Shown here: piece by piece, positions 45,901 to 57,700 of the stretch
How positions within the stretch are numbered: the stretch's first letter is position 1
Layout: each line of letters begins with the position of its first letter
DNA from: Ancylostoma caninum
Taxonomy: Eukaryota; Nematoda; Chromadorea; Rhabditida; Ancylostomatidae
Assembly: GCA_037903475.1 (NCBI GenBank)
Contig: JBAJFG010000472.1
Location: forward strand, 744,001 to 808,000
DNA length: 64,000 nt
Direction: 5' to 3'
Notes under the pieces: generated by a model
The model's input: only the letters and a program-made list of their open reading frames with translations
Told to the model about the DNA's origin: nothing
Database searches by the model: none
Position numbers and translations under genes: made by a program

Positions 45901-48211
45901 TCAGAAGGGACATAGCTCTTCAAACCCAGAAAGGGTACACTTTCTCTGATAAGATCTTCACTGAAGCATTTTCAGAACGATGAAGATCTCGGGATTTCGA
46001 GCCGAGAAAACCACATTGCGTTGAACATGTTGAACCCGGGACAAGCCGAACCGCGGCTGCGGACGCTGGCGGCAGATGTTAACACTAATGGAGCTAGGTT
46101 AGTCATATTTTACCAGCATATGTTCTTTTCTTTTCCTGTTGACGTTAGCACGCAGCATGTTGAAGCGACACGAAGTTTTTCTTGAATGATATTACTTTTC
46201 TTTCTTTTGACAGCAGTTTCCATTTCTTTTCGTTAAATTTGCTTTTTCGGTTGTGCTTTCTTGCTAGACATCTGCTATTGGTAGTCTGTAGAAGCTTTTC
46301 TAACGTTCTTAAGGGCGTCAACGTTCTTGATTTTTCCAACGTTCATTCTTACGACCCCGCAGTGTAGGTGCTTTTTGCCCGCAGCTGTATTAACACAAGC
46401 AATCTTGGTTACTTAACTCATGATTCTGCCTTTTATGCGTTTTCTTTTTTTTCTCGAAAAGTGAACGCTTTTTGACTTTGCCGACAGCCAACAAAATCAT
46501 GACTAGTCTATCATATTTGCTTATGCAATGTTTTTTGCGACTCATTCTCCATGTAATGCTGAATAATTCCATTCTTGCACCCGATAAGTGTAAATACACT
46601 GCTTCGACGATGGTTTGTGGGTTTTGTAAGAGAGACCGTTTTCTTTCCAAAGATGTACACTTCTTTCTTGAATATTATTGTTACATAACGCTGAGGTTAA
46701 GGGCTTCAATTCTAATGACAGTCACAATCAATCGCGTATCTGTGGTTATTATTTTAAAAAAAGCGGTAGTTTGAGAGGAGGAGGAGAGAAAGGAGTAGGA
46801 AATTGTACGCAGAAGGCGCCATGAATCGTTTGAGGATCATTTTCATCTTCACCATTGTTGTTCAGCAATGAAAAGGCAGTTGACTTCATTAGAGAACAAT
46901 GATCAACTATCGAATATGTACCTAACAGAGGTAGGCCTTAGAGGTTGCCCTGGGAAGATTGGTTAGCAATGCAAGCGCGTTCTTATAGTTATAAGTTTAA
47001 CATAGGGCCTCTTCGAGTCTGAATGGCTCAGTTTCGTTGTTTCTGCTGTTTTTACCCAGTTTGATTAGTCAAATCTTTTTCTGCCGCCCTTCTCATTTGG
47101 TTCTCGACGATTTGTAAGAAAGTAGTTCTTTTGGATAGGTCATGCACACGACCTTCATTTTTACTAGTTCACATCCACGATGATACAAGAAATATACCCT
47201 GTTTAGAACAGTCACATGTTCAAAATGTTTTACAGCGCTAATCTTGAAGTTCCAACACTCTCACGTCGAAGCTCATCCATGTCTAGAACACTGAGGTGAT
47301 GAATGTATGAAATGTTGCATGCTACTATCGTACAGTGCTCAACCACTGGTATTACTAGCACGAGTAATGCCAGTTTTCTACGATCTACCCCTAATACTTC
47401 GTGATTTTTTGAGATTTATTGGCGAAATAGTCTTCGTTACGCATGCCATCCTACTATTGTGCGTTTTCTAACCATTGGATGGACTACAGGAGTGTACTTC
47501 CGAATGTCTCCATATCTTTCCTATGCGTTCTCCTTTTCAGATATTTCGTTGGAGCCGACCGGTTGAAAAGGAAACGCTCGAAGACGTCGCTGTCGCGCCT
47601 CCGGCAACAAGTAACTAGCACCACTTAGCTTCTTTTAAAAACTGCTCAATTTCCTTAATTTATTTACATGAATAGTCGAGTACCTTAGAGAGTACGTTTG
47701 CGATTTTGTCTCCATTTACGGCTGCTACGCGATGCTGGCTGGCTGACCAGCTGGTTCGATCGCTGGAAGCACGCCTCAGTATGCATAAGATACATGATTT
47801 TTCTCAATTTTTACACTATTCCATATTCATATCATAAATTACAAAGGAAAGTGTAAAAATTGAGAAAAATCACCTATCAGATGCAATCCGAGGCGCACTT
47901 CCATCAACGGAACAAGCTGATCAGCCAGCCGACACTGTGCCGCAGCCATAATTGCATACAAAGCCGCACCCGCACTCTTCAAACTGCCATGCTATATATT
48001 GATGTTTTTTCTTCTTTTTTTTTTGGTCATAACCAACGAAATTTAGACCGTTGAGGTATCACGACGAGCGTTCCACTGGACGCGTACGCTGCGAAATCTG
48101 CGCGGACGCCGAGTCGCGCAGCGAATCGACGAGCGATGTCGGACGGCATTCCCTGTGGCGTTTCTCCTCTTCAACGTCGCCTACTGGAGCTTTTATCTGG
48201 TGTTTAATTAA
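33949..48211 (+). CDS. Cys-loop ligand-gated ion channel subunit (predicted anion channel)
   Basis: Fourteen exons: 33949-34090, 39615-39712, 40080-40205, 42805-42879, 42971-43043, 43121-43264, 44340-44442, 44509-44621, 44679-44722 (plus or minus 1), 44958-45104, 45569-45598, 45976-46097, 47541-47610, 48047-48211. All are GT-AG with matching phases, giving 483 residues. Seen: a signal peptide (MWFLLQSLMWWTVRA); ligand-binding loop A region WHPDVYFANA; Cys-loop with CNMDLWKYPLDSQEC; second cysteine pair YCNGTYATGVWSC as in glycine and glutamate-gated channels; M1 (MQTYLPTALIVVISW), M2 with PARVSLSITTLLT, M3 (VWMGSCMAFVFGVMIEF), a basic intracellular loop, and M4 ending SFYLVFN. In this family PAR before M2 marks anion selectivity, so it is probably an inhibitory chloride channel in the plasma membrane of nerve or muscle. 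The transmitter cannot be read off; GluCl, MOD-1/LGC and GGR-type relatives are all possible. The length is normal. Introns 1-3 and 6 are loaded with MITEs. Confidence 0.9.
34355..34465 (+). repeat. Dispersed repeat, copy 2
   Basis: Partner of 32400-32535 in opposite orientation; shares ATGAAGCGTTATAC and a similar 100-base context. Lies in intron 1 of the ion-channel gene. Confidence 0.4.
35834..35888 (+). repeat. tRNA-like module, second type (right arm)
   Basis: A-box TAGCTCAGTGG at 35834 and B-box GGATCGAATCC at 35878, 44 bases apart. The T-stem CAGGG/TCCTG with a 7-base loop and the D-stem GCTC/GAGC can form; the anticodon stem is poor. The mirror copy is on the minus strand at about 35530-35590. 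Confidence 0.6.
35981..36036 (+). repeat. tRNA-like module, Cys-like (right arm)
   Basis: A-box TGGCTCAGTGG at 35981 and B-box GGTTCCACTCC at 36026. The anticodon arm GCAGA-TTGCAA-TCTGT shows GCA (Cys) in a 6-base instead of 7-base loop. The acceptor stem does not close. The mirror copy is on the minus strand at about 35380-35440. Confidence 0.6.
36765..37027. repeat. Partial copy of the AACGACGATAGT element
   Basis: In reverse it matches the left part of the element at 43291 (AAAACGACGATAGTTGAGTA, then TTTGTG, CTGCATTTC and CTCTCCGAAT). The other end is not recognised. Confidence 0.5.
37118..37387. mobile_element. Palindromic MITE, CAGTGGACGGCAATGGCG family, copy 1
   Basis: 270 bases with inverted repeats of about 75 bases per arm (left GGCCTCGAGAAGG, right CCTTCTCGAGGCC) and TA at both ends. 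The middle shares CGATTT(T/C)AAGGATT and CCTAGAAATAGTATTCC with copies at 41865 and 42433. Three copies fall in the first four introns of the ion-channel gene. Confidence 0.8.
38236..38544. mobile_element. Palindromic MITE, GAGAGTGCGTC family, copy 1
   Basis: Ends in AGAGTGCGTCAGTGAATTTG on the left and its approximate reverse complement on the right (CAGTTGTAAACGCACTCTC); the inner arms hold TCTGCAATTACGGC, GGCTGATCAGCTGG and TTTTACTAAGTG. Other copies: 47673, 50612 and 63360. Confidence 0.65.
39027..39233. mobile_element. MULE-like MITE with perfect 9-bp target duplication
   Basis: 207 bases. Ends GGGTGTGGGTCATGATGAG and CTCATCATGACCCGCACCC are inverted repeats. The flanks are CATAGGAGA at 39018-39026 and CATAGGAGA at 39234-39242. 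Nine-base duplications are typical of Mutator-like elements. In intron 1 of the ion-channel gene. Confidence 0.8.
39741..40014. mobile_element. Palindromic MITE related to the one at 4399
   Basis: Left GGTCATCTCGATTGAG, then TTTTGGTTCCTTCG; right GAACCAAAGGTGAATCGGGA, then TGACC. The internal part has CTGGTCCTGACATGTC and its reverse complement. Fills most of intron 2 of the ion-channel gene. Confidence 0.6.
40608..40860 (+). repeat. GC-rich inverted repeat, left arm
   Basis: Near-exact reverse complement of 41291-41545. Contains GCAGCACGGCCACGGCGGAG, then CCAGCTTTGGCAGCCGGCTG and ATCGATTACTTCATTGCGGC. In intron 3 of the ion-channel gene. Confidence 0.85.
41291..41545 (-). repeat. GC-rich inverted repeat, right arm
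   Basis: Partner of 40608-40860, separated by 430 bases of unique AT-rich sequence. The high identity suggests either a recent element with long inverted ends or two copies in opposite orientation. Confidence 0.85.
41596..41739. mobile_element. 144-bp MITE with TA duplication, CAGTCCTTCTCAAAAAT family
   Basis: Ends CAGTCCTTCTCAAAAATACT and its near-perfect partner ATTTTTGAGAAGGACTG, with CTTGCCTCACG/CGTGAGGCAAG further in and TA on both sides. A compact mariner-type MITE in intron 3 of the ion-channel gene. Confidence 0.8.
41865..42362. mobile_element. Palindromic MITE, CAGTGGACGGCAATGGCG family, copy 2, interrupted
   Basis: Same arms and middle as copies at 37118 and 42433 but split by the MULE-like MITE at 41956-42174. 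The interruption sits in the left arm; after removing it the element is about 270 bases like its relatives. The left TA is mutated to GA. Confidence 0.8.
41956..42174. mobile_element. MULE-like MITE nested in another MITE, 9-bp duplication
   Basis: 219 bases with ends GGGTGTGGGTCATGATGAGG and TCATCATGACCCACACCC. Flanked by CCGAAATAC at 41947-41955 and CCGAAATAC at 42175-42183. It is the reverse orientation of the copy at 39027 in its interior (the TCGACTCGTCCCCACT segment is inverted). Confidence 0.85.
42433..42703. mobile_element. Palindromic MITE, CAGTGGACGGCAATGGCG family, copy 3
   Basis: 271 bases, ends CAGTGTACGGCAATGGCGG and CCGCCACTGCCATCCACTG, TA on both sides. Only 70 bases downstream of copy 2 and 100 bases upstream of exon 4 of the ion-channel gene. 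Confidence 0.8.
43291..43968. mobile_element. About 680-bp element with inverted ends, AACGACGATAGT family
   Basis: Left end TATGGCCCATTTTAAAAACG, then ACGATAGTTGAGTATTTGTG; right end in reverse TATAGTCCGCTCCAAATGCG, then ACGATACTAGTGTATTTGTG. It fills most of intron 6 of the ion-channel gene. A partial relative is at 36765-37027. No coding capacity recognised. Confidence 0.6.
47673..47985. mobile_element. Palindromic MITE, GAGAGTGCGTC family, copy 2
   Basis: Contains TAGAGAGTACGTTTGCGATT at the left and GCACCCGCACTCTTCAAACTG at the right, with GACCAGCTGGTTCGATCG and CAAGCTGATCAGCCAGCCGA in the arms, and a hairpin centre of GATTTTTCTCAATTTTTACAC and its reverse complement. Lies in the last intron of the ion-channel gene. 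Confidence 0.65.
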
Positions 48212-50158
48212 AAATTTACTTTGATCTTGTGTTGAGCCTTCTCTGCTCAACAAACTTTCGCCCCGGTGTAAAGTTTATCCAAAGGTCAGTTATCTCATTA
48301 ACCAGTCTCTGTGCTCAGATACACCCCAGCGGATGAAAAGTGCCCGGCTTGTTGGTGCGATTGATCAATATGGAATGGGAGAAGTGGGCGGGTCGCACGT
48401 GGCACCGCCAATCACAGACGAGCACTGGCGACATCCATCGCGCCAACGGGCCGTTGCCTCATAGGAATTATTAGACTATTTCCGATTCCTACTGTATAGG
48501 GACTGGATGATTTTTGAACTGTGCTGCATTATCGGGTATTCTGCATTCATCAATTATCATTCACAGCATTTAATATTGAACGGTACATATTCCTGAAATA
48601 GTAGCAGTCAGCGCCGAATGCGCCTACGGAAGCTAATTCTCATGAAGGATTTCTCACAGAATCGTCTATCTACCTAAATATTGTTACAAAGAAATGTATC
48701 GCATTATCATTCGGGTTCACATTCTCATGTTAATTGTCTCTTTGTTTTGTTTGAAATGTTTATATTGCATGTGTATTAAGCATACTATGTCGTTTTTTTT
48801 TGTTCGAGTCGATATCTTTGACTATTGCGGTATCAATGGTGCACATTTCTAGTCAGTTTTCTCATGGAGGCCCGAGCAGGCGCAATGGACCGGCAACACG
48901 CAACTCATGTCTCATACATAGCGGTCGCAAATGTTAGATGATTCCGAAAAATCGATAATCGATCATTTGTGCCGCGTAACGCATAGGGGATGCGGCGCGT
49001 GCTGTCGGGTCAACACCTGCTCCGCCCCACAAACTTTATGCAAACTACTCTATGACGAGTGGAGAACAACTATTGGTTTGCCTTCTTATCGATGCAATAA
49101 ATGCATGATTAACATGATTCAGGAATGATTCGTTGCGATTTTGAAGATGCAGATGCTATTCAATTCATTGCATAACTGCTAATAGTCGAGGCCTAAAGTC
49201 AGTTTTTCATTAATGTGATACAGAATATGACTAAAAAGTAAAGTAAAAGTGCAACTTTTTCTATCGACTTTTAAGGTAAATGACGATAAATCAAGCCCAT
49301 GGTGGTGCTATCCTTGAGTAGTACCTTCACACCGGTTTACACTCGTTTGAAAGCTTGATGCATCGTGCGGGAAGAACGGGCAGTGCCGCTGTTGTACGAT
49401 TGGTGTGTGCAAACAAGTAATCCTTGATGTAAACTCGTCTTCCATTCATGTTGAATTTTGTGCGCCATACAGTGTATCCGTGCGTGAATATCGGACGACT
49501 AGACATTATTGGGAGAAAAGGGGTGTCCGAAAGCACCAATCACAAAACAGCCGGACCGCCCCTTTTCCCGTCGATGCAACGCACCATTTGGCGCATAGTA
49601 CGACAAATAATATTTTCCGCATCATTAGTTTTACACCTATTGGATAGTTGCACAAGTTTCTACTCAACATGCATCCCACATGGGCAATTTATACTAGATG
49701 CTTGCGTCAGTCGCGCGCCAGACGCATACATTTGCAGAGGATTTTCCATTGAGATCGGGCAATGCGACATGCTTGCTCTGGATTATATGCCGTATGGTGC
49801 AAATTCGTACGTCTTAGCTGCGTCAGAGCTGCGACTGGCCCTATTGGTGATCATGTGGTAGACGCACGCGCATCGAACGCACGCATCTAGTATAAATAGC
49901 CCTCATGGTTCTGCTTAGTTTGCTACTCAGGTCTCATTTCAAGTCAAAAATGATAGCAAACATAAAAATTTTATTATCCTGTTCATCAATGCTATACATA
50001 AAGTTGATCATAGACCAAAAAAATCCCGTATATCACCGCACACAGCGTCCACCCACATTTGAAAATCCTGGACAACAAGCGTTGTCGCAAGGTTCCATCA
50101 CGGTACGTTCTCTGGAACATAGTATGTATAACTGCATAGTTATCCACTAGGAGGGCAA
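48212..50158. other. Intergenic region between convergent genes
   Basis: About 2 kb between the stop codons of the ion channel and the astacin. Besides the MITE at 49696 nothing coding is recognised. No clear AATAAA close behind the ion-channel stop was seen; the nearest on that strand is at about 49096. Confidence 0.45.
49696..49888. mobile_element. MITE, AGATGCGTGCGTTCGA family, copy 2
   Basis: Left AGATGCTTGCGTCAGTCGCG, right CGCATCGAACGCACGCATCT, inverted repeats of about 30 bases. Partner of 14035-14235. Confidence 0.65.
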
Positions 50159-50164
50159 TTTATT
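50159..50164 (-). terminator. Poly(A) signal AATAAA of the astacin gene
   Basis: AATAAA on the minus strand begins 7 bases after the stop codon at 50171-50173, implying a very short 3' untranslated region of perhaps 20-30 bases. A second AATAAA is near 49966. Confidence 0.5.
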
Positions 50165-50170
50165 ATGTAC

Positions 50171-53100
50171 TCACTGTTTACACCTGACTCCTCGTAATAA
50201 TGATAAGAATCCACTGCATTCGCCCTCTTCTCTCTTCGTTTGTGCGCAGAGTCCGTTGCAAGGATGTGTGTTGCAGACTTGGGTTTCCACCGGTTCACCG
50301 CTGCAATAGAAACTTGGTTGGATCCAGCTAAAAACTAACACAGACACTGCAAGAAAAAGATTTGAAGAGAAAAAGAGATTTGCGTTCTTTGGATTGATTA
50401 ATAGCGGGCTGAACAATAGCCGAGCACGATTTGCTAAGAATTTTTATTTAGACACCGATTTTCCAACGTAATTTCCAATAGGATGAATAAATGCGCGCTA
50501 AAAACACCAGGTGTGCGCTAAATATTTTGTCTAAAGCTCGTCCTGAACAGATTCGAGCAGCCGGCTTCACTGCTTGATTGCTTGTGTCACCGTTTGGCAC
50601 ACTATTCATAGTCGGGTAACTTAGAGAGTGCATCTGCTACTTTGTCCGCAATTACGTCTGCCGCACGGTATTGGGAAGATACCGCAGAACACGTTTTGTA
50701 GGAGGTTTTACTAAGTGACAGTAGGGAAGATTTCGAATCACATGTAATCACATTACATGTACTCATTAGAACCTACCTAGGAAAGTGTAAAAAATTGGCT
50801 CGACCTAGTGAACAGCCGATGGACACCACGCACCAGCCGTAGTTGCGGACAAAATCGAACACGCACTTCCTAACACTGCCGCTATAGTCCTCGAGGACAG
50901 TACCACCTTGCGTCGCCGGCGAATGACGATCGCCAACATTGGCGGCCGGCGACGCAAGGTGCTATACTCATCGAGGAGTATGGCGGCTACCTAAGCGAAC
51001 CTACTGTACACCCTACTGTACACTTGCAAAATCAATGAAACCATCTTCAAAATCAATGCTTCCCTTAATAAGAAAGATGCTGCACCCCATTCCCCCCCTT
51101 TTTTTTCATGGTTTTGTTGAAAAACCTCACAAAATAGGTAAACAGTTTACATTTGAACACTTTAAAATCCTTCTTCATTCCTATTTTCGGATATTTGCTT
51201 CAACTGCTTAGATTTGTGATCTGGTAGCAGTGACGTACGCAGAGGGGTGGTGCAGGGGAGGTGGTGCCTCCCGCTGAGGATGGGTTGCAGATTTTTTTTC
51301 AAAAATGCTTCATAAAATAGTTAAAAGTTCTGCATTGTCACTACTATCTTTAAACATCTATTTTAAACCATTCAATGTCAAAATCAATATTTTTAGTAAT
51401 TTCTTTTTCTGCCAGTCCCAAAGATCCCAGTTTTTTTCGCGCCCCGCCCCCTGGCTGAGCATTTCTACATCCGTTACTGCCTACTACTGCCTAGTAGTTG
51501 TTTATTTTCGGATTTGCTGTTGTCTTGGTCTTTCTCTTGGAAAAACCACACTTTCCTTCCGCGACCTTCGCCCTTTCCCTACCGCCGCCCTCACCACTTG
51601 CTGTGTTTGCTATGGTAAGTAATGGGTAAAGTATGGTAACCTTCAATAGGTGACAATAAACTAACGTGCAGTACAAGTGCCTGGGAGAAAAGTCATGCAA
51701 AAACATTAAGGAGGCAAACCTCGTCAAAAAGTAGTGCGGTAGTATCAAGTGTTCGTAGGAGTTAAAATTTTCGGTAAACCGTAAATACAAACAGTGAATG
51801 AGTGTAGTAATACATACGCGCATGCTCCATACGGACAGACACGTGTCCGCATTCGTGAACCACATGCTCCACAGCTGGCTGTGCAAGGTGTCCATGGGGT
51901 CCATGGTGCCCACTGACCATTCGCCGGCAGTGCTCGAGCTCGTGCCTCGAATCCACGACCGCCTCGGTAGAAACTGCGGAAGAGGACCACTAGGTCTGTG
52001 GTTGCGGATCGGATGCTCGTGTTTGGTGTACCGTAGCAGCAGTACCTGTATGTACGACATTCAATAAAGCCGGAACTGTACTACTTCCACGTATTCTTAG
52101 GAAAAAAAAATACCAACCTCATCCCGGTGTTCGCGAAATCTGTTGAATTCCGGACTTCTACGTAGTCCATGCATAGTGAATGCCTCACCTTAACGAAACA
52201 ATTTTTTTTTCAGAAATTGTGACATTTCTAGTCCGCAAAGACCATTTGAAGGGGACGAGATAATGAAAAAAATGCAAAAATATGTAAAAATTTATATACG
52301 AACCTTACAATACATCTCAAACTCTCCAATAAACTGCATTTCAACTATTTGTCCTGGAGGGGCCACTAGCAACCAGGAGCATTCCTGACCTATAATATAA
52401 ATTTGAATAAACTCTCTTCTTGGCTAATTATTATTTACACAGTTAAAGTTTCTACACATACCCTCTTTGAATTCTCGTGGATAACCAGGACTACTGATCT
52501 TTGTCCAAGCACTATTCACCTGAAAATGATCCTACAGGTAGCAGAATAAAACTGAATACACTGAAATTTCTATAGGAATTTGGATATTTGATAATGATTT
52601 ATAATTTAATATCAAGAATTAGAAAATTCATGACAAGAGGAGATTTCACAAACCTGTATCTTTCCCCCGCAAACTGCACCGTATCCAGGCATCACTTGCT
52701 CGCAGAACTGACCAGTGAATCCGTCCGGGCATCGACATCGATCACACCTTGAATTGGAGAATCAGTGGAATCAGTTCCTAACAAAATTCCTAAGGTTAAA
52801 AGGAATTTATGATAACATTCATTTCATAGGGCCATGAGGTGGTGAACATAGATTAAAAATTAGCCCGTCCGACATAAAATCCAAGGAAAAACATCGTATC
52901 TCATGCTGTTAACCTAATTACCCGTATATGGTTAGGAAACGAAATTAGGTAACCATTCTTACAGTTTTTTCTCTCACTTTTTTCACTTTTAAACTAACAT
53001 TACTAATTTTATCGAATCAAGTAATAACAGGCCAATGATACGGAATTTTCATAAATATAGCAATAAATTGAGCCAGTAAAAATATCTGACTGATCTACAT

Positions 53101-54749
53101 ATGAAAGAATACAAAAAATTTTCCACTCTTCATTTCGGAAGGGGAGGGAGCGGCCGCGGAGGATGGGGTGGTGAAGGTTGCGTGTAGAGAGTGTGGAAGA
53201 AATCTTCAAAGAAATCATCGTTATTGAAGTAGGAATCTCATATTATTAATATGATTCGTTAATTTTATGGATGAATTCGAGGATAGAATTGAAGGCATCA
53301 CTCCACAAATGTGGTCCCAGGAATTTTGAGAAGTTATTTTGGCTAAAAAGTTATGGAAAAGGTTGTATGAGATGCTTAATACGATCATCATATCCATTTT
53401 CTAACCAAAGCCTCATTTTTATGAAGTTACGGTAGGTGTACGGTATCCTCTGGACATCCCATCAAATTCTTTTAATAGAGGCTATCTGATTATGAGATTT
53501 TGAATACGAGTATCGTATCCATCTTGTACGACAAGCTCGTTTTTGTGGAAATGCTCTAGAATTACTGTAAGAAATTGGAAGTTAAAAATGTGAATTTTTA
53601 CAGGAAAATGATAGTATCACGCAAAGTGATGATCATATTCGTGATTGGCGCCTGGCAGGACCTTCTGTGTAAAACTTAAAAAGATTCTGTGAGATACCAC
53701 GTCTACCATATATCTACCGTAACTCCATGAAAACACTACGGGGTCACGGTACAAAGTGGATACGATATTCATGTTCAGCACCTCAAACAACTTCTTTACG
53801 TAAAGTTTCAGCGGAAGTGATTTTTTGGAATTTTTGGGGCTTCGGATATGGCTTTGCCGAGTTGAGTTAGGGAGTATAAGATGGGTTGGTCGTGGACCAT
53901 TTTTTTAAATGACAACCCCGCCAGTTAGATTAGATTTGATCTACTCCAGTTACCCCCCCCCCCCCCCGCCCTCCCTATTTTTTCTCTCTTGTTCGTTTCC
54001 CTTTATTCATCCCACTTTTTCAAGCAATCGATACTAACGAAGTCTAAACATCATCCTCTCTCCCTTCAGACCCTAACAAACTATTTCCTATCTGAATATG
54101 GATATTTACGAATTATCTCTGAACGGCAATTAATATTCTAAAAACCCTGTAAAATATCTCTCCCCTCTTCCAAAAGAACAGCTTTCTGTGCGCTTATTGC
54201 TCCCTCTAGGAGATGTTTACTATCGCCAAAGCGGATTTGCGCGTTGTTCCAGCGACGACGGACACGATCCTGCAGCTGCGTTTTCGGTACCAATCCGCTT
54301 CATATTTCATTAGAAGAACAAACTGGATGGGATCCACTGCTGGTGACAGCTGCTGGTGACTTCCCCAACATACGACGTCGTTATCGATTACGAACAAGGC
54401 GTTAACTATTTGATCGCTGGGGACGGTAAATACAAATGTGTTAGATTGATGGTGGTTGATGCATGCACAACGTAGACCGGTGTCTGAAGAATGTTGTAAT
54501 GCAAAACAGTAAACAGGATTGAGCGCTAAGCGTCGTGTTTCGAACATGATGACCAAGTTTGGTTCTTAATAAATTATGTTCTCTCGTGCATAGTTGTAAT
54601 GCCTTCAATTTATAGTAAACCACATAAGGAGAAGTTTTTCAAAGCCAGCATTGACCAGTTCCACAATGCTGGCAGAGCGAAAATTGGTTAGTTAAGGTGA
54701 CGGTGACATCTAAGTCTGGCTAAGTTCTATTCCATTAAAGTGAAAAGAA

Positions 54750-54791
<42 letters not shown>

Positions 54792-57700
54792 AGAGAGAGA
54801 GAGTAGGTACGTAGGCATGAATTATTGGTGAAACACTTTCATGGGCACTTTCATTAGAAGAATAGTATAGGACATAAGGATAGAGTGTATGGTACTGATG
54901 AACAGCGATGTGATAACACACGGAATAATCTCACTCCCTTGACTTTTCAGTATTTTTAATTAATTAAATAATTAATTAGAAAGGGATTTAATTTCGTACG
55001 ATAGTGTGCTAGAAACTTGGCAGAATTTGCTCAGGTCGAATCATTGACTCTGAGAGTTTTATTTTATTTTTACTCCTGTATTTGCGAATATGGTATACTC
55101 AGCCATTACAGAAAAAAAAAATAGAATTTAACTTGTTGGCTTGGAAAATTTGACACCTTTCTTCTTCTTTTTCTGACTACATTCGAACCCCGTCTCGTTG
55201 TAGAGCTAAGTTTCTTTCTTTTTTTTGTCTTAGTTTTATTTTTTTAAAGTTTAGGGCCACCCTTCAGCACTGACGAGAACTAGAGCTAACTTCTATATAA
55301 GGTTATAGTACAAAACGAAGTTTAGGCTGTCGGTTTTTCTTTTTTCTTTCTTTTAAATTAGTAATTTATGGTTGGTTGTCGACAACTGTTTGTGAGTAGG
55401 ATTTTTCTAAAACTTCATTTATCTTCTGTTGCTGAATATTTCACACTTCGTTTATCTTCTGCTACTGAATATTTCATTTTTATCACTGCAATATTTTTAG
55501 ATATGTTAGTACTTTTAAGTACGCATAATTTCGGCAAAGAGGCTGTTACACTTGCAAGAGTTATCGGCACAGTAGCGAAATTTTCAAAGTCGGAGATGGA
55601 GAACGTGATAACGAGGGAGGAGTCACGTGTGGCCGGATGGGTTGGCGGCACAGTCTCGCACGTTCTCACTGGACGATAAGCAGTATATCTCAATTTTCCC
55701 TAATTTCCCCCACATATACATATCTCACCGTTGCTCATCACAAAATCCGTTGCAGCTATCGAATTTCGACAGACTGCTTCATTTCTCCAAAGACATCTTT
55801 ACTGTTTGCAATTGTAAATGTTTTTTTTCTGTAATATGTAGTGTAGATAACTTTCTGATCACTTATATCTCTAGTGGAAGGCCTTTTCTCGGTTTTTTGT
55901 ACATGATTAACTGTTTGTTTTACTTTTTATAGCGAATTATCGATATATAGAAAGTCGACATGTCTGTGAAGGTTGTTCTGTGATTGCTTCATGTAGTCCC
56001 AAAATATGGCAAAGCCTGCTGTACACTATTTTCCTTTCTTACATGATTGTTTTATTCAAAGAGGTGGTTTGAGCATAGGTCGCCCGTTTGAACTACAAAT
56101 AAGAGTATGTTAATAATTTAACAATAAGAAAACCATTACTCAACATAGTAGAATACTTTCCGAAGGAAGCTGAAACCAGATAGGGGAGAAGAACATTTTA
56201 TATGCAGCTCTAATGAAGACTGGAAACGAAAGAAATTGGAGATAGAGCGTTTTTTTTTTAAATTTTATTTGCTTCCGTTGCTCCCGATCCTGCTCCAACT
56301 CATTCTAATGTACAACAACAAATTTCCGAGAAATAAATAGAAGAAGTTCTAAACAGCTGATCCATGACGTGCGTACGCAACGGATCAGTTAACTGTAGAT
56401 AAATTTAAAACTTTGAAAAAAAAGGCACTTCAATGGCTTTTTCAATTTTTGATTAAAGTTTCTAATTGAAATACTCTGAAATTTTGACATCAGTTGAAAG
56501 AGGCCATGTATGCATTCTGAACAACGATGTCTTCATCAGAGCGCTCTCCTTTCCCTGCTGACTGTAGTGCTGTCAGATGCGGAAGACTCTATTGTTCGAG
56601 GCCGCAAAGTAACACTCTGACTCTCTGCGCATCCACACAATTTCCTTATATCACACCTCCCATTCTTGTCCGATTCCTCTGCCACCTATTCCAACATGTC
56701 CAAACTGGCGATGCAGCACGTGCTCTCGGGTCCTGGCTACTGGAGTTCGTTGTTGATACCATACTTACAATAGCACACAGTGGTTTATTTTGACAGTTTC
56801 TCTATTTCTGTTTGTTTCTTGAAAACGCGACGTCTGATCCTTATAATACGCTGGCTTAGGTTGATCTGTATTTTTGGAAGAGGTCTCGTGGTCGAGACCA
56901 CCACTTGGAACAGTTATGAAAATATGCAATAGCCCAAAATAGGAGCTTCGACAAGAAATTATTGACAATTGCGATCTTAGCAAAAAAAAATTACACATGG
57001 TATATAAGAAAGCAAGATCTTAATGCAAGCCCAGAGGAGTGAATTGAAAAAAAGCGGCACCTGAGTACAATATTAACTTCTTTGCCTCATTTACTAACCT
57101 TCTGGGATCAGTATAACCACCCCGCTGGCAAGGTAACTTCCGCGAACACACGTTGCTGCAGTAGATTTTATTCATCAATCGGATATCGTTGAATGATAGT
57201 TGATCCCGTTGTCCTGAACATGGAAAAGGGGTCATTATGCGCTATGAAAAAATCGAAAATTCTGAGCGATGATTGATCTCTTCAAAGCAAAGATTTTACC
57301 AAACAGAATTGCAAAAACACGTGACTTTTTCGCGGAGTTTCCCTCAAAGAGTTCAATGGCTATTGAAATCATTGCCATTATCCAAAGATCAACGTTCGAA
57401 TGTTAATGCTAGTGTGGCGAAGCGGCCTTGAGAACGTTGTCGAAGAAATTTCGCGAACAAATAAAATTTGACGGCGAAACTAGTTCAATGCTAAGCAAAA
57501 GAGCTGAATAAGGAGCTAGTGTGGTCTCGAGAAGAAAGAAAAACCGCTTCAATCTATAAAACATGTTCTCAAGGTAGTTTCTTTGCAATTATTGTTGCAA
57601 GTCACTTACCAATAGTTTTTTGATAGTCTGTAACGAAAGTGCTGATAGTGTAGAGATCATCGTAACGAGAAAATGCTTTGCTCCTGAAATACGTTCGAGT

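Noticed and set aside
46872..46931. Possible additional ion-channel exon reading QLTSLENNDQLSNMYLTE
   Set aside because: It has a TTCAG upstream and a GT donor, but its phases match neither the preceding exon (ends with two bases over) nor the following one, and inclusion would break the frame into M4.
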